Positions 1-11,665 of a stretch of DNA of 64,000 nt are shown here, piece after piece (position 1 is the first letter of the stretch; each line of letters opens with the position of its first letter). Both the position numbers and the translations under genes were made by a program. This DNA comes from Leishmania infantum JPCM5 (Eukaryota; Euglenozoa; Kinetoplastea; Trypanosomatida; Trypanosomatidae): NCBI RefSeq assembly GCF_000002875.2, contig NC_009415.2:1188001-1252000 (forward strand). The letters are read 5' to 3'. A model generated the notes under the pieces. The model was not told the origin of the DNA. It did not search any database and was given only the letters and a program-made list of their open reading frames with translations.

Positions 1-1843
1 AAACAAGCGAAGCGATACAAGGGACGACATCGAGCTATACAAAACAGACAAGAAAACGAAAAATTGTTGGAGGCGGGGTCACGAGCTCATAACGGAACAA
101 TCAAACAAAAGCAAAAACAAAAGAAGAAACGGTCGATCGAAGCATCAGGTGCGAGAGTCTGCGCTGTGAGCGGTGAGGGCACAACGCAACACGCACACCA
201 TGCTGAGGGAGAGGAATAAACATATCAAGCCTACAAGAGAGAGAAGCTAGTACTACATACAGAAGCCAGAGAAAGTGAACGGCGGCGCTAGAAGAATCAG
301 ACAACTACAATTCACAGAATGAACGACGGAGTGCTGATGAGAGGTAGGAAAAGGAAGTGGGTAACGGAGTGAGAGTGCTGGATGGCTCATGAAGGCATGC
401 GCAGGTGAGGCATGCAAAGAGGCACCTACTCCATGACAACAGAATGCGCCACGCCAGAGATAAAAAAGGGATACTTTGGCCTTTCGCCGCCTCCCTCTCC
501 TCCCAAACAGCGGCGCGCGGGTCTCTTTCGCTCATCGTGTCCACACGCCTGTCGCAAGGCAAACGCATCGCTCACGCACAACTCTATCGAAGCACGCACG
601 CCGGCAGACGTGTCAGGCAAGACGAAAGAATACTACTACAGAGGCATCACTCGGCAAGCATTCATGGCGTTGTGCGCCAGAGAGCCGAAACCCCCCAAAA
701 AAGACAATCCGTCGCTCATCACAAGAGAACCAAAGCACACACACACACACACACACACTGCACAGTCAAAGTAGTGCGCAGAGCACGCGGGGTGCAGGCC
801 GAGACGTGTGGCGCCCGAAGCCGGAAGACACGCAAAGGCGATGCACAAATAAAAGAAGGCACAGGGTAGGGGTGCGTCACTGACCGATTAACCCACGAAA
901 TCGTATGACATCAACGATGATGAAGATATAGATATATCGATATGTATACAGATATATAGAGATATATGTATACATTTGCATATATATAGAGATATATACA
1001 CGTGCATGTGTGTGTGTGTGTGTGCATCGCAAACGACATGCTTACAGGCAAAGCGTACCGACGTGAGCTGCAGAAAGAAATAGAAGGCGAGAGACGCGGC
1101 ATAATGGCCTCCGGTTGCCTTGGCGGAATGCGGAGTACCACGGAAGCGATGAGGAGGGAAAAGAGGGGCAGGGGAGGGGGAGGGGCGGCAGAGGGTCTCA
1201 CTTGCGTGTGTGTGTGTGTGTGTTTCAGTGGCTGAAGCACCAAAAAAGGAATAGCGGGAAACGAGAGCACCAAAAAGGGGAGCGGAACAAGCAAAAACAA
1301 AGAAGACGAAGTTCCAGGCAGCGACGAAGGAAGGCGGGGAGAAATCTCGCTTGCCGGGGAAGTTGTGCGAAAGGGGGCTTTGCGTCATTGGCGTATATAG
1401 CTATGTATGGTCTCTCCGATGGCGAAAATGGAAACAAGTGAGGAGCGCGGCGAGAGCGGAAGCGGGCCGTTGGCGACCACCTCCCTCTGCAGCATGAAGT
1501 TTGGCGCCAGAGCGTTGGCAAAGGGTAGAACGAAGACAGTCTTGGCACTGCAACAACGACAAGAGAGCGAAGCAAGGTCCAAAAACAAAGATGCAGGAGA
1601 GGGAGCACGCGTAGACAAGGTCCATGAAAGCACTGCGCAAACATACTGAGGCGACATATGGAAAGGCAGGCCCAGCAAGCGCAGAGCGCGACGAAAAGGA
1701 GAACACAACAAAAAGATGCGGCACATTAACAAAAAATGACATCGCCAGGAGGATACACACACACACACGCACACATGCGCAAAGTAAAAAAAAAAACACA
1801 GACATTGGGCTTTCCGTATCAGCCTTATTCGTTTCGGTGCGTC
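1..1843. other. Gene-poor spacer at left edge
   Basis: I see no credible coding region on either strand. The plus strand is purine- and A-rich, with scattered CA tracts (about 737-760, 1009-1026, 1207-1226, 1756-1775) and an AT-rich stretch. On the minus (transcribed) strand this reads as pyrimidine-rich spacer, as expected for the 3' UTR and intergenic sequence of a trypanosomatid unit. Open frames here are rich in Cys, Ser, Leu and Phe because they run through pyrimidine tracts, and they lack any domain pattern. Confidence 0.6.
920..1026. repeat. AT-rich gatata/tatata microsatellite followed by (TG)n
   Basis: A run of gatata, tatcga and atatatagagata units passes directly into a (TG)n tract that ends near 1026. 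It is simple-sequence DNA with no gene content. It is one of the few strongly AT-rich patches in a GC-rich window. Confidence 0.85.
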
Positions 1844-2455
1844 TTAGGCGTATAGCTCATCAAAAGCGGCAGCCACCTTCAGCATGGCGTCATCCATGGC
1901 GGCGGTGCGATGCACCTTCTGCTCCACCCACCGCTCGAGCACATACTCCGCATTTCGCTGCAGAGCCGCCGGCGCTGGCTTGGTGCTGCTCGGATGTGGC
2001 ATGACTCGATCCTCTGCGATGCGAAGCCAGTGGAGTGAGGTGGTGCTGACACTGCAGCCAGCGGGCATGGTGGAGGTGCTTGCCGAGATGCCCAGAGTGG
2101 ACATCTCGCCTAAGCGCATGTGGGAGCTCAACAGCGAGTTCGCCTCGCACATGTCGTTGAAAGAGCCCACACGCTTTGCCACATCGCTGAAGCTCGGCTG
2201 CGTCGGCGGAAGCGGGCGTCCCAGCTGGCGCGGCGGTGACGCGTGGCGGCTAGCACGACGACCACGGTGCGTGTCCACCAGAGAGTGAAAAGACGCGAGC
2301 GGGGCCGAAATGGGCTTCTTTGGCGCGGGCAGCTTCGCGACATCACCGGTGCTAGCAGGAGCCGCATCCCGTGCGTCGGTGGAGCAGAAGAGGAAGTGAA
2401 CCTCATCCGGCGCGCAGGTCCTCGTCATCGAGGCCGGTACGTCACGGTCACTCAT
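1844..2455 (-). CDS. Hypothetical protein, 203 aa
   Basis: A 203-residue frame starts at the ATG at 2455 (MSDRDVPASM...) and ends at 1844. I chose this ATG because the frame upstream of it is rich in Phe, Ser and Arg, like pyrimidine-rich 5' UTR. There is no signal peptide, membrane segment or domain that I recognise. The middle is rich in Ser, Ala and Pro. The C-terminus (about residues 165-203) looks helical and charged, with ERWVEQKVHR followed by MDDAMLKVAAAFDELYA. It sits at the downstream end of the minus-strand gene series and lacks the K-Q-G/W-R block of the nearby PH-like genes. Third-position GC is high, as in the other genes, which supports real coding. The function is unknown. Confidence 0.6.
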   Translation of the reverse strand: MSDRDVPASMTRTCAPDEVHFLFCSTDARDAAPASTGDVAKLPAPKKPISAPLASFHSLVDTHRGRRASRHASPPRQLGRPLPPTQPSFSDVAKRVGSFNDMCEANSLLSSHMRLGEMSTLGISASTSTMPAGCSVSTTSLHWLRIAEDRVMPHPSSTKPAPAALQRNAEYVLERWVEQKVHRTAAMDDAMLKVAAAFDELYA

Positions 2456-5400
2456 CGCGGCGACGAAAGGGGAAAAACGAGAGACAATCGTGCTAAAGGG
2501 AGAACGCAAGACGCGACTGTTGATGCTGAGAAACACAGCTGAACCGTCCCAGGCGTATTCTCTTTTTTTTTTTGCTGTTGTTCGACGCGGTAACGGAGGG
2601 GGCGGGGTCGCAGCCGAGCGTGAGCAGTGCGCTCGAAAACGATTGGTGGTGATTATGAGACAGCTGACAAGAAGTCAATGCAGGAGTGGGCGTCGTGGGA
2701 ACGACAGCGCCCGGGCGAGAGCGTGACTCGACGCAGAGGGAGTAGAGTTGAGTGGGACACACAAGTCACGAATGTCAAAAATTGGAGAGTGCGGATGAGT
2801 ACGGTGAGCAGTAAAACCGCATACGAATGCCGATGAGCTGATACCCCCTCCACCGCCACAACAGCACCAGCGAGAAACGGGTCCGTAGTCGAGGCCCGGC
2901 ACCACAGCCAGTGCACCGAGACAGCCACACTAAAACAAAGGAGCGACGAAGCGCTAAGCAAAAACAAATGAGCACACACGAACCGACACGACAACACCAC
3001 AACGCAGAAACAGCAGAGGAATAGGGCAAAGGCGGACGAGTGGGTGGGAGACGGACGCACACGGGGATATATACACACGCACACACCCAGTTAGACGAAT
3101 CTTATTGATATGAGCCAGACTACAGATACACAACGCAAAAAGAAGCGCACCTAGACAAGGGACCTGCCAGCCCAGCGAACGAGAGAGAAAGAGGGTCAGA
3201 GGTAGAGCGTGCAGGAGCCGGGGCACGACAGAAATCAGAAAGGGAGCAGAGCGCACACCTATCCAGACGTACAGAAAGCGAAGTGTACCCGCGCCCACGA
3301 AAAAGACGCGTGAGCAGCTGCCGGTGTAGAGAAAGCACGCGATTAAGACGGACAGGCGGAGTGCAGCGGCACAGTCTAGACGGGGCCAAAGTACAGGCCG
3401 ATTCGGATGAAGCGTTGGAAATCGAGATTGACAACGCTCCTGTAGACGCAAACTCAGGCGCGAGGACGCCGACCAGAACCGCACTCGAACGAAGCGCCCA
3501 AGGGGGAGAGCAGGAGGAGTGGCGGAGCGATGGAGGGCTGAGACCTGATGGGCGTTCGCCTTTCGGTCGGAGGAGGTGCCTACGCAAGCCTGGAACGCAG
3601 ACGGGGCCTCTAAAGACACGCGAGGGTGAGGATCAGCAGGGAAAAAGGAGGGGTAAAAGACACACACTCACACACACGCACAAAGGGAAGGAGGCAGACG
3701 GAGTCCATGCACAGAGCGCTCCGAAGCCGCCACGAACAACAACACCAACAGCCTATCAACAAAAAATGGCGAAAGAGAAGACACCGGCACACACACACAC
3801 GTCCGTGCACACGCACACGCGAAAAAAAAAGAAGGAAACAATACGCTAGAAAACGAATTTGCGAAGGAAACAAAATTTGAGAAAGCGACGGGGGGGGGGC
3901 TGAATCATGTAGCTTCAAAAGAAGGAAGTGAAGCGATGCGCGGTTCAAAAGGCGCCAAGGTGTTGAGTGGATGCAGAAGACCCACTTAGTGACTCTGTGG
4001 TGAGGCGTCTGCGAGGCAATGTTTCGTTGCCAGGCAGTTGTTGGTAGTTTTCCCTTTTGTTGTTGTTTTCTTTGTTCCCACAAATCGAGCTCTACCGTTG
4101 CTGCACTTCCTGCGTATCGCGCGTGAGAGACAGCGGAAGGCGCCCCCGTGTGCACACCGCGAGAGCCAATATGCGAATAAAGTGGATTATCGACGTATTC
4201 AGAGAGAACCGCAGCAGAGAACTGCTATTCGGGAGAAAATGCCGAAGAAAGAAACACCAGCAAGCCTATACCGCACAGGGAGAAGAAAACTAGTCTCCAG
4301 TTACCCAAGATGGGCTACACGCAACAAACGTGTGAATGATCAGTGTTAGCTGCAGGAGATGTTCGCGTGAGAGAGTACTGACAATGAGAGCCTGCACAAA
4401 CGCAAACGCATACACCCCGCCCCGCGCGCACTGAAAAAAAAAACAGATGAAGCACTCACACCCACTGCAAAATCTGCAGAAGTTTACAACAACAGAAGCC
4501 GATAAAACACACACAAAAAAGATTCGAGAGAAGCAAACAACACAGAGCGTAATCAATCAATGAATTCGACACCCTCGTGAGGAACACACGACACCGACGA
4601 TACGTCTAAGCAGTCGCGCAGACAATTGAGATCGAGAAGACACGAAAAGAAGCGCGAGGCCGAAACCGTTGCCGTTGCAAGGGCACAATCATGCAAATCG
4701 GAGAGATACAGAGAGAGGAAGACCTGAGACGGCGTCAGGCACCGCAGATGCACGCTGAGAAACGAGCACCGGCACGAGCCGACTCCCTGTACGCACGCGA
4801 AAAGAGCGTCAGAAAACCGTGCACAAGGAAGCAGAAAAAAAGGGAGGGGGCGCTGTAGGGCAAGCCAAAGACCCATACACTACAAGAACAACGACTGAGA
4901 CACGCGAGAGGGGTTGAGGCGAGAACAGCAATGTTTGACTTTTCCTGGCCGATGACGTGCACAGCAGGGGAGTAGGCTGGGGGGAGTGGGTGCACCCTCA
5001 CGAAGAGCACGATTTAGCGGAGGCAACACAGCGTAACGCACCCAGTTTCCCGAACGAAGGGACTACGCGCACACACAAGACAGCCACGATAGGGGGAAAA
5101 GGTAAACAACACAACGCGAAAAAAAAAATACAAGAAGGGGTCGAGAGGCAGAGCGCCAAAGAGAGAAGATCGAGCAGGGCTTAGGGGGCGAAGGGTTAGG
5201 TCGGGGGGGGGGCAGTCGCGCAAAACAAATGGAAAGCGCCGTGGTGGTGACGCAAGAAGGGCCGCCACGCTTTCGAGGCTGGAAAGCAACAAAAAATGCT
5301 AAAGAGGACGAGAGACACACAGAGAGCGTCTGTTGGGAGAGGGTGAGGGGGGCAGGAAGAGAGCGAGTCTGTCGCGACACCACAAATGTGAGTGCTGGCG

Positions 5401-6328
5401 GATGCCTGCGTGTGCGAGTCTTGGACAGCGCCTCGTGAAAGAGGACGAGATACGAAGAAGTAGGGGACGCCTCCGATACGCACTGTGACGGTGGCAGCTC
5501 GCTGTAAGGGAAAGAGAGAATAGAAAGGGGGACACTATATATAGATATCTACGGCCTACAGATACCGCTATACGTTTCTATGTGTTGCTTCGACCGTGTT
5601 GAGCGCAGACGAACGCGAACAAATCGATGTTTCCATGGACGGACGGGGAACCCCCAAAACGTACGCGGGAGGCACAATGAAAATGAGGAGGTGGTGGGGA
5701 AATGGCGAGAGATTCGCAGAGGGCGGAACGACATCGGTCGAAGCGTGGAGGCATAAGAATGCATAAAGTTCGTCATGCGTGGCCTTTTCGCCGCCGTCGC
5801 TCCCCCCCCTCTCCCTAACGGGAGAGCAAACGTGTACACCCCTCTGCTCCCCCCCCCTGGACAAGGCTGGGGCGTAGCGGGTGGCACAGTCGCGTGGGCT
5901 CAACTCGCGGTAGCGTCGCCGTACCGAGCAACTACAGGTGTGTAGAGAAAACAGAGCGAAAGAAATGTCGGGTGACTTTTTCTTCTCGCCTTACTGGAAT
6001 TGGAAAGCTGTAGAATGCGGCAGTGACGCCGTGTGCGATTCAAGAACTAAGCAGCGGTCACGTGTACGGTGAATGAGAGGGTGCGCACGCTCTCGTTGGT
6101 GATGCAATAGGCCTGGGTGTCGCGGCATACCAGTAGCCGCTCTTGTAGCTGTTCTATCGGCTGATAACAGTGGGCAAAATGGGCAAGGAAAGACAAAAAA
6201 GGGAATCTCCGCCGAGCCACGTAGTAACGTGCATATGCTCAGGCACCTATAATACCGCACTATGGCATGGGCGACATGGGAAAGGTGCCCCCTCCCCCGC
6301 AGCAGCAGAGAAAAAAAGAACGCGCACA
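2456..6328. other. 3.9 kb spacer without a recognisable gene
   Basis: This is pyrimidine-rich on the minus strand, with many purine runs, CA tracts and G-runs (for example near 3889-3899 and 5204-5212) on the plus strand. Long frames at 2954-3667 and 3283-3849 consist of low-complexity Ser/Leu/Arg or Lys/Thr/His sequence and look like readthrough of simple repeats. I see no RNA gene or retroposon here. It is unusually long for a spacer inside a transcription unit. Confidence 0.5.
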
Positions 6329-7012
6329 TCAGTCCGAGCCTGCCGTACTCTGCTTCAGCGCTTGATAGCCTTTCAACACAGACGACGCCTCCGGAATCGC
6401 GGCGCGAAAGGCATCAGCCATTTCATGTAGATCATGCAGAGTCATGCAGCGGATCAACCAAACCTCTACCTCGAAACGCATATAGCTGCCGACGGGACAC
6501 AGCACGGATGCCTCGATGGTCTCTCGATGACCATCCGAATCTATGTCGTGTGGCTGGGTTCGGGAAGCAGAGGCACCGGTCTGGGCCACGTTTGCAGCTA
6601 CCACCGCTACCTCTTTCGTTCGCGCGTCGCTGCTTCTGAACCACCTCATGAAAAACGACTGGGTTTTGATACCCACCAGCCCCCTCAGACAGACCGTCCG
6701 CCTGGCCAGCTCACTGCCGAAATGCTCGGGTATGTTATCCGAGCTGAATGTCGGCCATAGCTCCACCGAGTCGATGCGGTTCATGCAGCGGTGGTCCAGG
6801 TTCTCGGCCTTGTGGGCCTTGCTGAGGTACAGTCGGCCGTGCGCAGTGTCGATGGTGAGGACACGGGTGTGCCAGAGGGTGCGATCAAAGCTGCCTTGCT
6901 TCTCAATGACAAATTGCTGCAGTGTGGGAGGTTGCGGTGAAGACGGCGACACACCCCGGAAGCCGGTCGGCCTGGCCGCCTCCTTCCCGGTCCTTGGCAG
7001 AAGAGTGGGCAT
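6329..7012 (-). CDS. Short PH-like family protein, 227 aa (divergent member)
   Basis: This is a conserved-looking protein read from the ATG at 7012 (MPTLLPRTGK...). The open frame runs further upstream to 7180, but that end has no ATG, so the internal ATG is the likely start. Residues about 34-75 carry the family block QQFVIEKQGSF...W.TRVLTIDT..GRLYLSK, followed by a VELWPTFS segment that matches VEMWPRYS and VQMWPRYR in the genes at 15218 and 18394. The C-terminal part contains WLIRCMTLHDLHEMADAFR, which corresponds to the WxIxFTSIxSYELAVML element of its relatives. I infer a divergent pleckstrin-homology-like fold (β-strands then a C-terminal helix). Ligand and role are unknown. It is the most diverged short member and is separated from the others by the repeat-rich gap. 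Confidence 0.75.
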   Translation of the reverse strand: MPTLLPRTGKEAARPTGFRGVSPSSPQPPTLQQFVIEKQGSFDRTLWHTRVLTIDTAHGRLYLSKAHKAENLDHRCMNRIDSVELWPTFSSDNIPEHFGSELARRTVCLRGLVGIKTQSFFMRWFRSSDARTKEVAVVAANVAQTGASASRTQPHDIDSDGHRETIEASVLCPVGSYMRFEVEVWLIRCMTLHDLHEMADAFRAAIPEASSVLKGYQALKQSTAGSD

Positions 7013-7376
7013 CGGAGAACACTGTTGCCCCACGGTGACAGAAGCTTCTGCAGTGGTGGAGCCATGGGAAGAAACTGACACGGTTGCGAGATGAGAGCAA
7101 CGGCGTGGTGGTGGGGCATTAAGTGGAGGTCGTCGGTTGGAGGGAGAAGAAACACACAACGTTTTGCTCACGGAGAACACGATACAGTCTCACGCTCTCA
7201 GCATGGGAGCATCCTCTCTCTGCATCCGCAGATCACTTTCTTGTCGAAGGCATGCATAGACAGAGAGAAAGCGGCGGCGGCGGCAGCTTCAGACCGAGTG
7301 GTGAACTAAGCGCCCTTGCTTCCGCTCTTTTTATCCATCTCAAGAGCCATCAATCACGAAGTGGAGGGAGTGGGTG

Positions 7377-7870
7377 TCGCCGCCGCGCGCGGTGTCACGG
7401 GGATCGGTGCCCAGGAGCCGGGGGGGGGCACTCAACCAGCCTCTTATCCTCTGCTAATTCAAAGCCACATCTGGCCGTGACAGCGTCCATCAACCACGAC
7501 ATGGGGAAGTCATAGCGAGTCCTCGCTGCTGATTGTGGGCGGCCAGGTCGCGCAGGGCGCTGCGTCGGAGCGACCTGCGAGAGCCAGCACTTTTGCATTA
7601 TCCAGGTGATAGGCAAAGTCTCAGCGTGGCCAGCACATATTCCATACGGCTCTCGCACTGCCTGTTCGTGGAGAGGCTGAGCCACCGTGAGGATATTACA
7701 CCGCGCGGCGATTGGCATGATGAGAGCAGCTGTGAGTCCATCTGCGAAACGGCAAGGAGACAGTGTTGGCCTCAGAGGCCGTGCACTCCAATGACTGAGC
7801 CGGTCCATTATGCTGCGCCACGTGTCCGCGGCTGCTTCGCAGCACGCGATGGACGGGCAGCATACGGGGT
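7377..7870 (+). repeat. Diverged SIDER-like element, inverted relative to the others
   Basis: Several blocks match the reverse complement of the repeats at 34737, 38089 and 47211. The clearest are at 7473-7590 (a GCCACATCTGG block, then catggggaagtcatagcgag, then cctcgctgctgattgtgggc and ggccaggtcgc) and near 7832-7865 (gctgcttcgcagcacgcgatgg). Many substitutions and indels mark an old copy. Its orientation is opposite to the three 3'-UTR copies. Boundaries are approximate. Confidence 0.6.
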
Positions 7871-8345
7871 AGGACTGAGTTCACCTTGTGATCTCCGATG
7901 GAATGGGCACGGCGCACAACAAGAAGAAAGTGGACACGGGGCGCTGATCTCATGTTCGGGTGGCCAGCCTCATCCGGTCTTACGCAAAGGCACCACAAAA
8001 AACTACATAGAGAGAGACCAGTTCACGCGTTCTCGATTTGACGGCCCTACGGAACAAGGTTGGGGCTCGCAAGGGCGACAGGCTACAAAGACCGACAACA
8101 TCCACGTGCATGAGCGTGCGCGCAGCTGTGTAAAGGAGAAGGCGACGAAGACGCAACACACTCACACAAAAAAAAGTCGACTATGAGCGACCCGCCTTGC
8201 AGTGAACGCCTCCACTCGAAAGCGGTCTCACCATCACCGCTGTGGTCGATCTACTTCGGGCACCACCGAATGAAATCGGCTTTCAAACAACAAAAAAAAA
8301 AGGGCGGTAGGCAAGCAGAGATACTCTTGGCTCCGTTGCTTCCTT

Positions 8346-8357
8346 TCTGTGTCATTC
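8346..8357. repeat. Candidate target-site duplication, left copy
   Basis: TCTGTGTCATTC lies directly left of the 541 bp repeat and recurs as TCTGTGTCGTTC at 8893-8904, directly at its right end. That is 11 of 12 bases identical. The first six bases of the right copy (tctgtg) also occur at the end of the second repeat copy, so part of the match could be element sequence. Confidence 0.4.
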
Positions 8358-8898
8358 GTTGTCTAGCTTGTTCCTGCCGCCACGAACAGGTCTAATAACA
8401 TACGCGCATACACACAAACACAGCGCAGACGCCCTCCGTCGAGCTGCGGTTCGATCCCTCCCGCCTAGGGCGAGACAGCTGCCGCCGAAGCGGGGACATG
8501 CGTCTCACGGTCTCTTCTTGTTCTTCCTCGCGCCTCCCTCGCACGCGTGCTGCGCCACCGGCACCAGACCGACCTGGGTGCACTGCGCGCCTGGACCCAA
8601 CGCGGGCAGCGTCCAGGGCCCTGCTCAAGGGCGTAGGCACCGGCGTCCGCCGTGCGCGTAGTAGAGGGGTGGTGGTGGCCCCGGTGCATGCCGCACGGGC
8701 TCACGGAATCAGTTGGGCAGCCGCAGGCCAGGGCCCCCTGGAGGCCCTGTGCTCCGCCTGTGTGCCCTCCCTCGCGCCCTCCGTCGCCTCAAGCAGCGGC
8801 ATGCCATAGTACGGTGTGGAGACTCTCCATATGGGAGCCCGGACGACTCGATGCTGCCATTCGGGGTGCTCGCGTCATGCCCCCCCCCGGCATCTGTG
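8358..8898. repeat. 541 bp dispersed repeat, copy 1
   Basis: This is nearly identical to 11666-12206. By eye I count three substitutions plus one C/G change at the end of a C-run over 541 positions (about 99% identity). Flanking sequences differ completely, so the edges are sharp. No coding capacity is credible. The plus strand contains GGTTCGATCCC at 8448-8458, which resembles a Pol III B box. Size and location suggest a SIDER-type or truncated ingi-type retroposon. I could not check it against consensus sequences. Confidence 0.85.
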
Positions 8899-8904
8899 TC
8901 GTTC
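8893..8904. repeat. Candidate target-site duplication, right copy
   Basis: TCTGTGTCGTTC is the partner of 8346-8357, with one mismatch. If real, it defines copy 1 of the 541 bp repeat as an independent insertion at this site. Confidence 0.4.
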
Positions 8905-11665
8905 ACACCTCCACGCTGGCGCGGTCGGGCTGCCGCACCGCAAACTACTGCCTCTTGCTTCTCTGCCTGTCCGTGGAAGGAGGAGGGACGGACAGCACAG
9001 GAAAGCGCGTAGCTGGAATGAGCAGCAGAGTGCTTGCAGGGATTAGAGCCTATCACACCTATCGCACCTCCACCTCGAAAGACTCAACGAAAGCAAGCCC
9101 ACCTGCAGGATCAGGTATATCTCGAAGGTGAAACGAGGGGCCACAAAGAAAAAGGCGTTACAGAGCGTCCCACCCACCCCACACGAAAACATTCAAAGGA
9201 AAACACGAAAAATTTTGCCGACATTTTTTTGTTCGCTCGCGAGACTTTCCTCGTTGTGTTGTTGTTGTGCCTGCGTAGCTCAGCAAGCATAACACGGACA
9301 GGCGCCCATGACACACGACCAACGGCGACGCGGCAGGGGCTGGCCCTTGGAGCAGCGTGGCTCAGGATGCCGGAAAGGCACCCATGACACATGGAGTGTG
9401 TAAGGAAAAGCCAAAGAAGACGCAACCAAAACGCAAAAAAAAAGGTAGGAATGGGGCAAGCGGAAAAGGCGATAGGAGTTGCCTCGAGAACGGACTGGAA
9501 AGTCGGTCGTCGTCAGCAGAGTACCCCGTGGTGCAAGAACGAGTACTGAAAATGCATCGTCGTCGTATACGAGCGGGCACGTGTGTTCCAATCAAAAAGG
9601 TGGCGAGAGAGCCAAGGGAACCAAAAAAAAAGGAGGGGAGACCACTAGGAAACTGCGGGTGAGCGGTGCCTTTGTATTGGCACGTGCGACGGAAGGAAGA
9701 TCCGCGTAGAGGCGCGGCTGCCTGTGCAAAACGCTTGCCAGATGAAAGGTCCGCTGCGTTGAAGACATGAGAGGGGAAGAAGAGCGGAAGACGAGATGAG
9801 GGGTCCGGGTGACAGGTTACTGTACAGTGAATATCCGAACGCGGCGACGGAAACAGACCGGCCCTCGTTCGCTGTGGAGGTAGCGGACGAAGGGGCATGA
9901 CCGGGAGAGAGAAGCACCTCTCCTGTGGCCTCCACGAGGCGCAGCTTCTCAGAGGTGGTATCGAAGCTGGGTTTCCGTATCCGTTTAGTTCCCTAGGCGA
10001 CCAAGTTAAGGTTCCACAGGCACAAAACCCGCACACACGCATACAGCAATGACAGCAAACAACCAAAGGAATGGCCACACAGCGATCATAGCAGGTGTAC
10101 AGGACATCAGCGCACACACCACGCAAGAGACCCGGCCTAGCAGAGCACATGGCTACACGGGAGAGGCCCCCACCGCACCCCCTCATCCGCCCAATACACA
10201 AACAGAGGAGACGAAAGGAGGCCCATGGCAATAGGCCGACACGCAAAGAACACACACGCACACACAAACCCGAAAAGGGGAGAGGAAGAGGAGCAGAGAG
10301 TTGAGAGGCAGGCAGTGGCAGGCGGTGGCAAGCAGCGGCGGCGCGAAACAACAAGAGGACAAGAAAACAAAAAGGTGAAAAGGACTGTAACGTCATTAGA
10401 TGTCGGCGGGATGGGGAGGGACAGACAAAACAAGGACATAAAAGGATGACGACATTGCAGGGAGGAGGAGGAGGAGGGGAGTGACAGAAGACGCAGAAGA
10501 CGAGCACGCGTAACGGGGGCGACAGCGAGAGATGGCGGCAAGTTCAGGCGGAGCGAAAAGGGGACGAGAGAAGTCGCCCAAACAGCGAGAGAGAGAAAGC
10601 GAAGACAGATTTTAGAGAATCGCTGGAAGACAGCAGCGGTGCATTGGGCAACCAAGCAAGCGTGCTGTCATCGTGATGTTGGTGGTGGTCTATAGAGAAA
10701 AAAAAATAAATTTCTTTTTACCCCTTCCAATCCGACACAGGACCTCTGAGAACAGAGAAGACAAAACACGCAATTGAGGGACGACTCAGCGGGTGTTGTT
10801 TTCGTGCTCTAGTGTGTGTGGGGGTGGGGTGGTGGTGGTGGCATGAGATATGTTCGAACACCGAAAGGGATCGAAGGCAGAGAGCGACCGCCTACTCCTG
10901 AGCTTATCCTCTCACCTTTTTTTTTTTCGCACACAAGAGCGAGAGGTGCAGAACGCGACGCGTACAGACTATAGCGAGCCTCAGCCTCATGCACCTTCAA
11001 GAAAGAGAGAAACCGACTGCGTTGCCCACCCACACACGCACACACGCTAACTGGAACGGGCCCAGGCACGACATGTGAGACAGACACGCACGCCCAAGCA
11101 TGGATACAAAGACGCGACCTGTTTCTGTGCATGGACAGCCAAAGGTACCTGCATTGGACGATGTAAGTCGAAGAGCAGACAGCCACTGCGATCACAATTC
11201 GCTTCAGTTCACAACACGAGCACCACGCACACACACTCACACACGAGACAGGGAGCGGATATCCCCATTCCAGTAAGGAGCCGCAACTACGCGCTCCTTC
11301 AGATATTGTCTTTAGTCGGAGGACCACGGCACAAGGACAGAGCAGGGATGGCGGCAGAGCGGATGTGGCAGCATAACACACCTTTCTTCCCACCTCCTCA
11401 CAGGCACAGCAGCTCCGCTGCTAAAGGCCGTGGCTGTCATGCTCGTCATGCAGTCTCCAAGAAGTCAAAGGCACTCTGGGAGACTTGTGTCTCATTCCGT
11501 TAAATCCGAGAGGCAGCAACGAAACAACGACAAAAAGGGGAAAAGATCCTCGGCAGTGCGAAGACGGCCCCAAACACACCGAGAGCAACCAAAACAGATG
11601 GCGGGCACCAACACCGAAAAAAAAAGACGGGAAGAGCCAGTGCGAGGGAACCGAGCAGGTCTTTG
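8899..11665. other. Spacer between the two 541 bp repeat copies
   Basis: I see no gene. The longest minus frame (9362-10507) is Cys/Leu/Phe/Pro-rich sequence typical of pyrimidine-rich spacer and has no domain pattern. Simple repeats include CA tracts, (gag)n purine stretches and runs of A or T (for example near 10697-10710 and 10917-10927). Confidence 0.55.

Noticed and set aside
6329..7180. Longer version of the 6329 gene starting at 7180
   Set aside because: The codon at 7180 is GTG, not ATG; a eukaryotic start is more likely at 7012.
8358..8520. tRNA gene suggested by the B-box-like motif
   Set aside because: No acceptor stem, D-arm or anticodon arm can be paired around it and no A box stands at the right distance.
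9362..10507. Long minus-strand open frame (381 codons)
   Set aside because: Composition is Cys/Leu/Phe/Pro/Ser-rich readthrough of pyrimidine-rich spacer, with no domain pattern and no clear acceptor.
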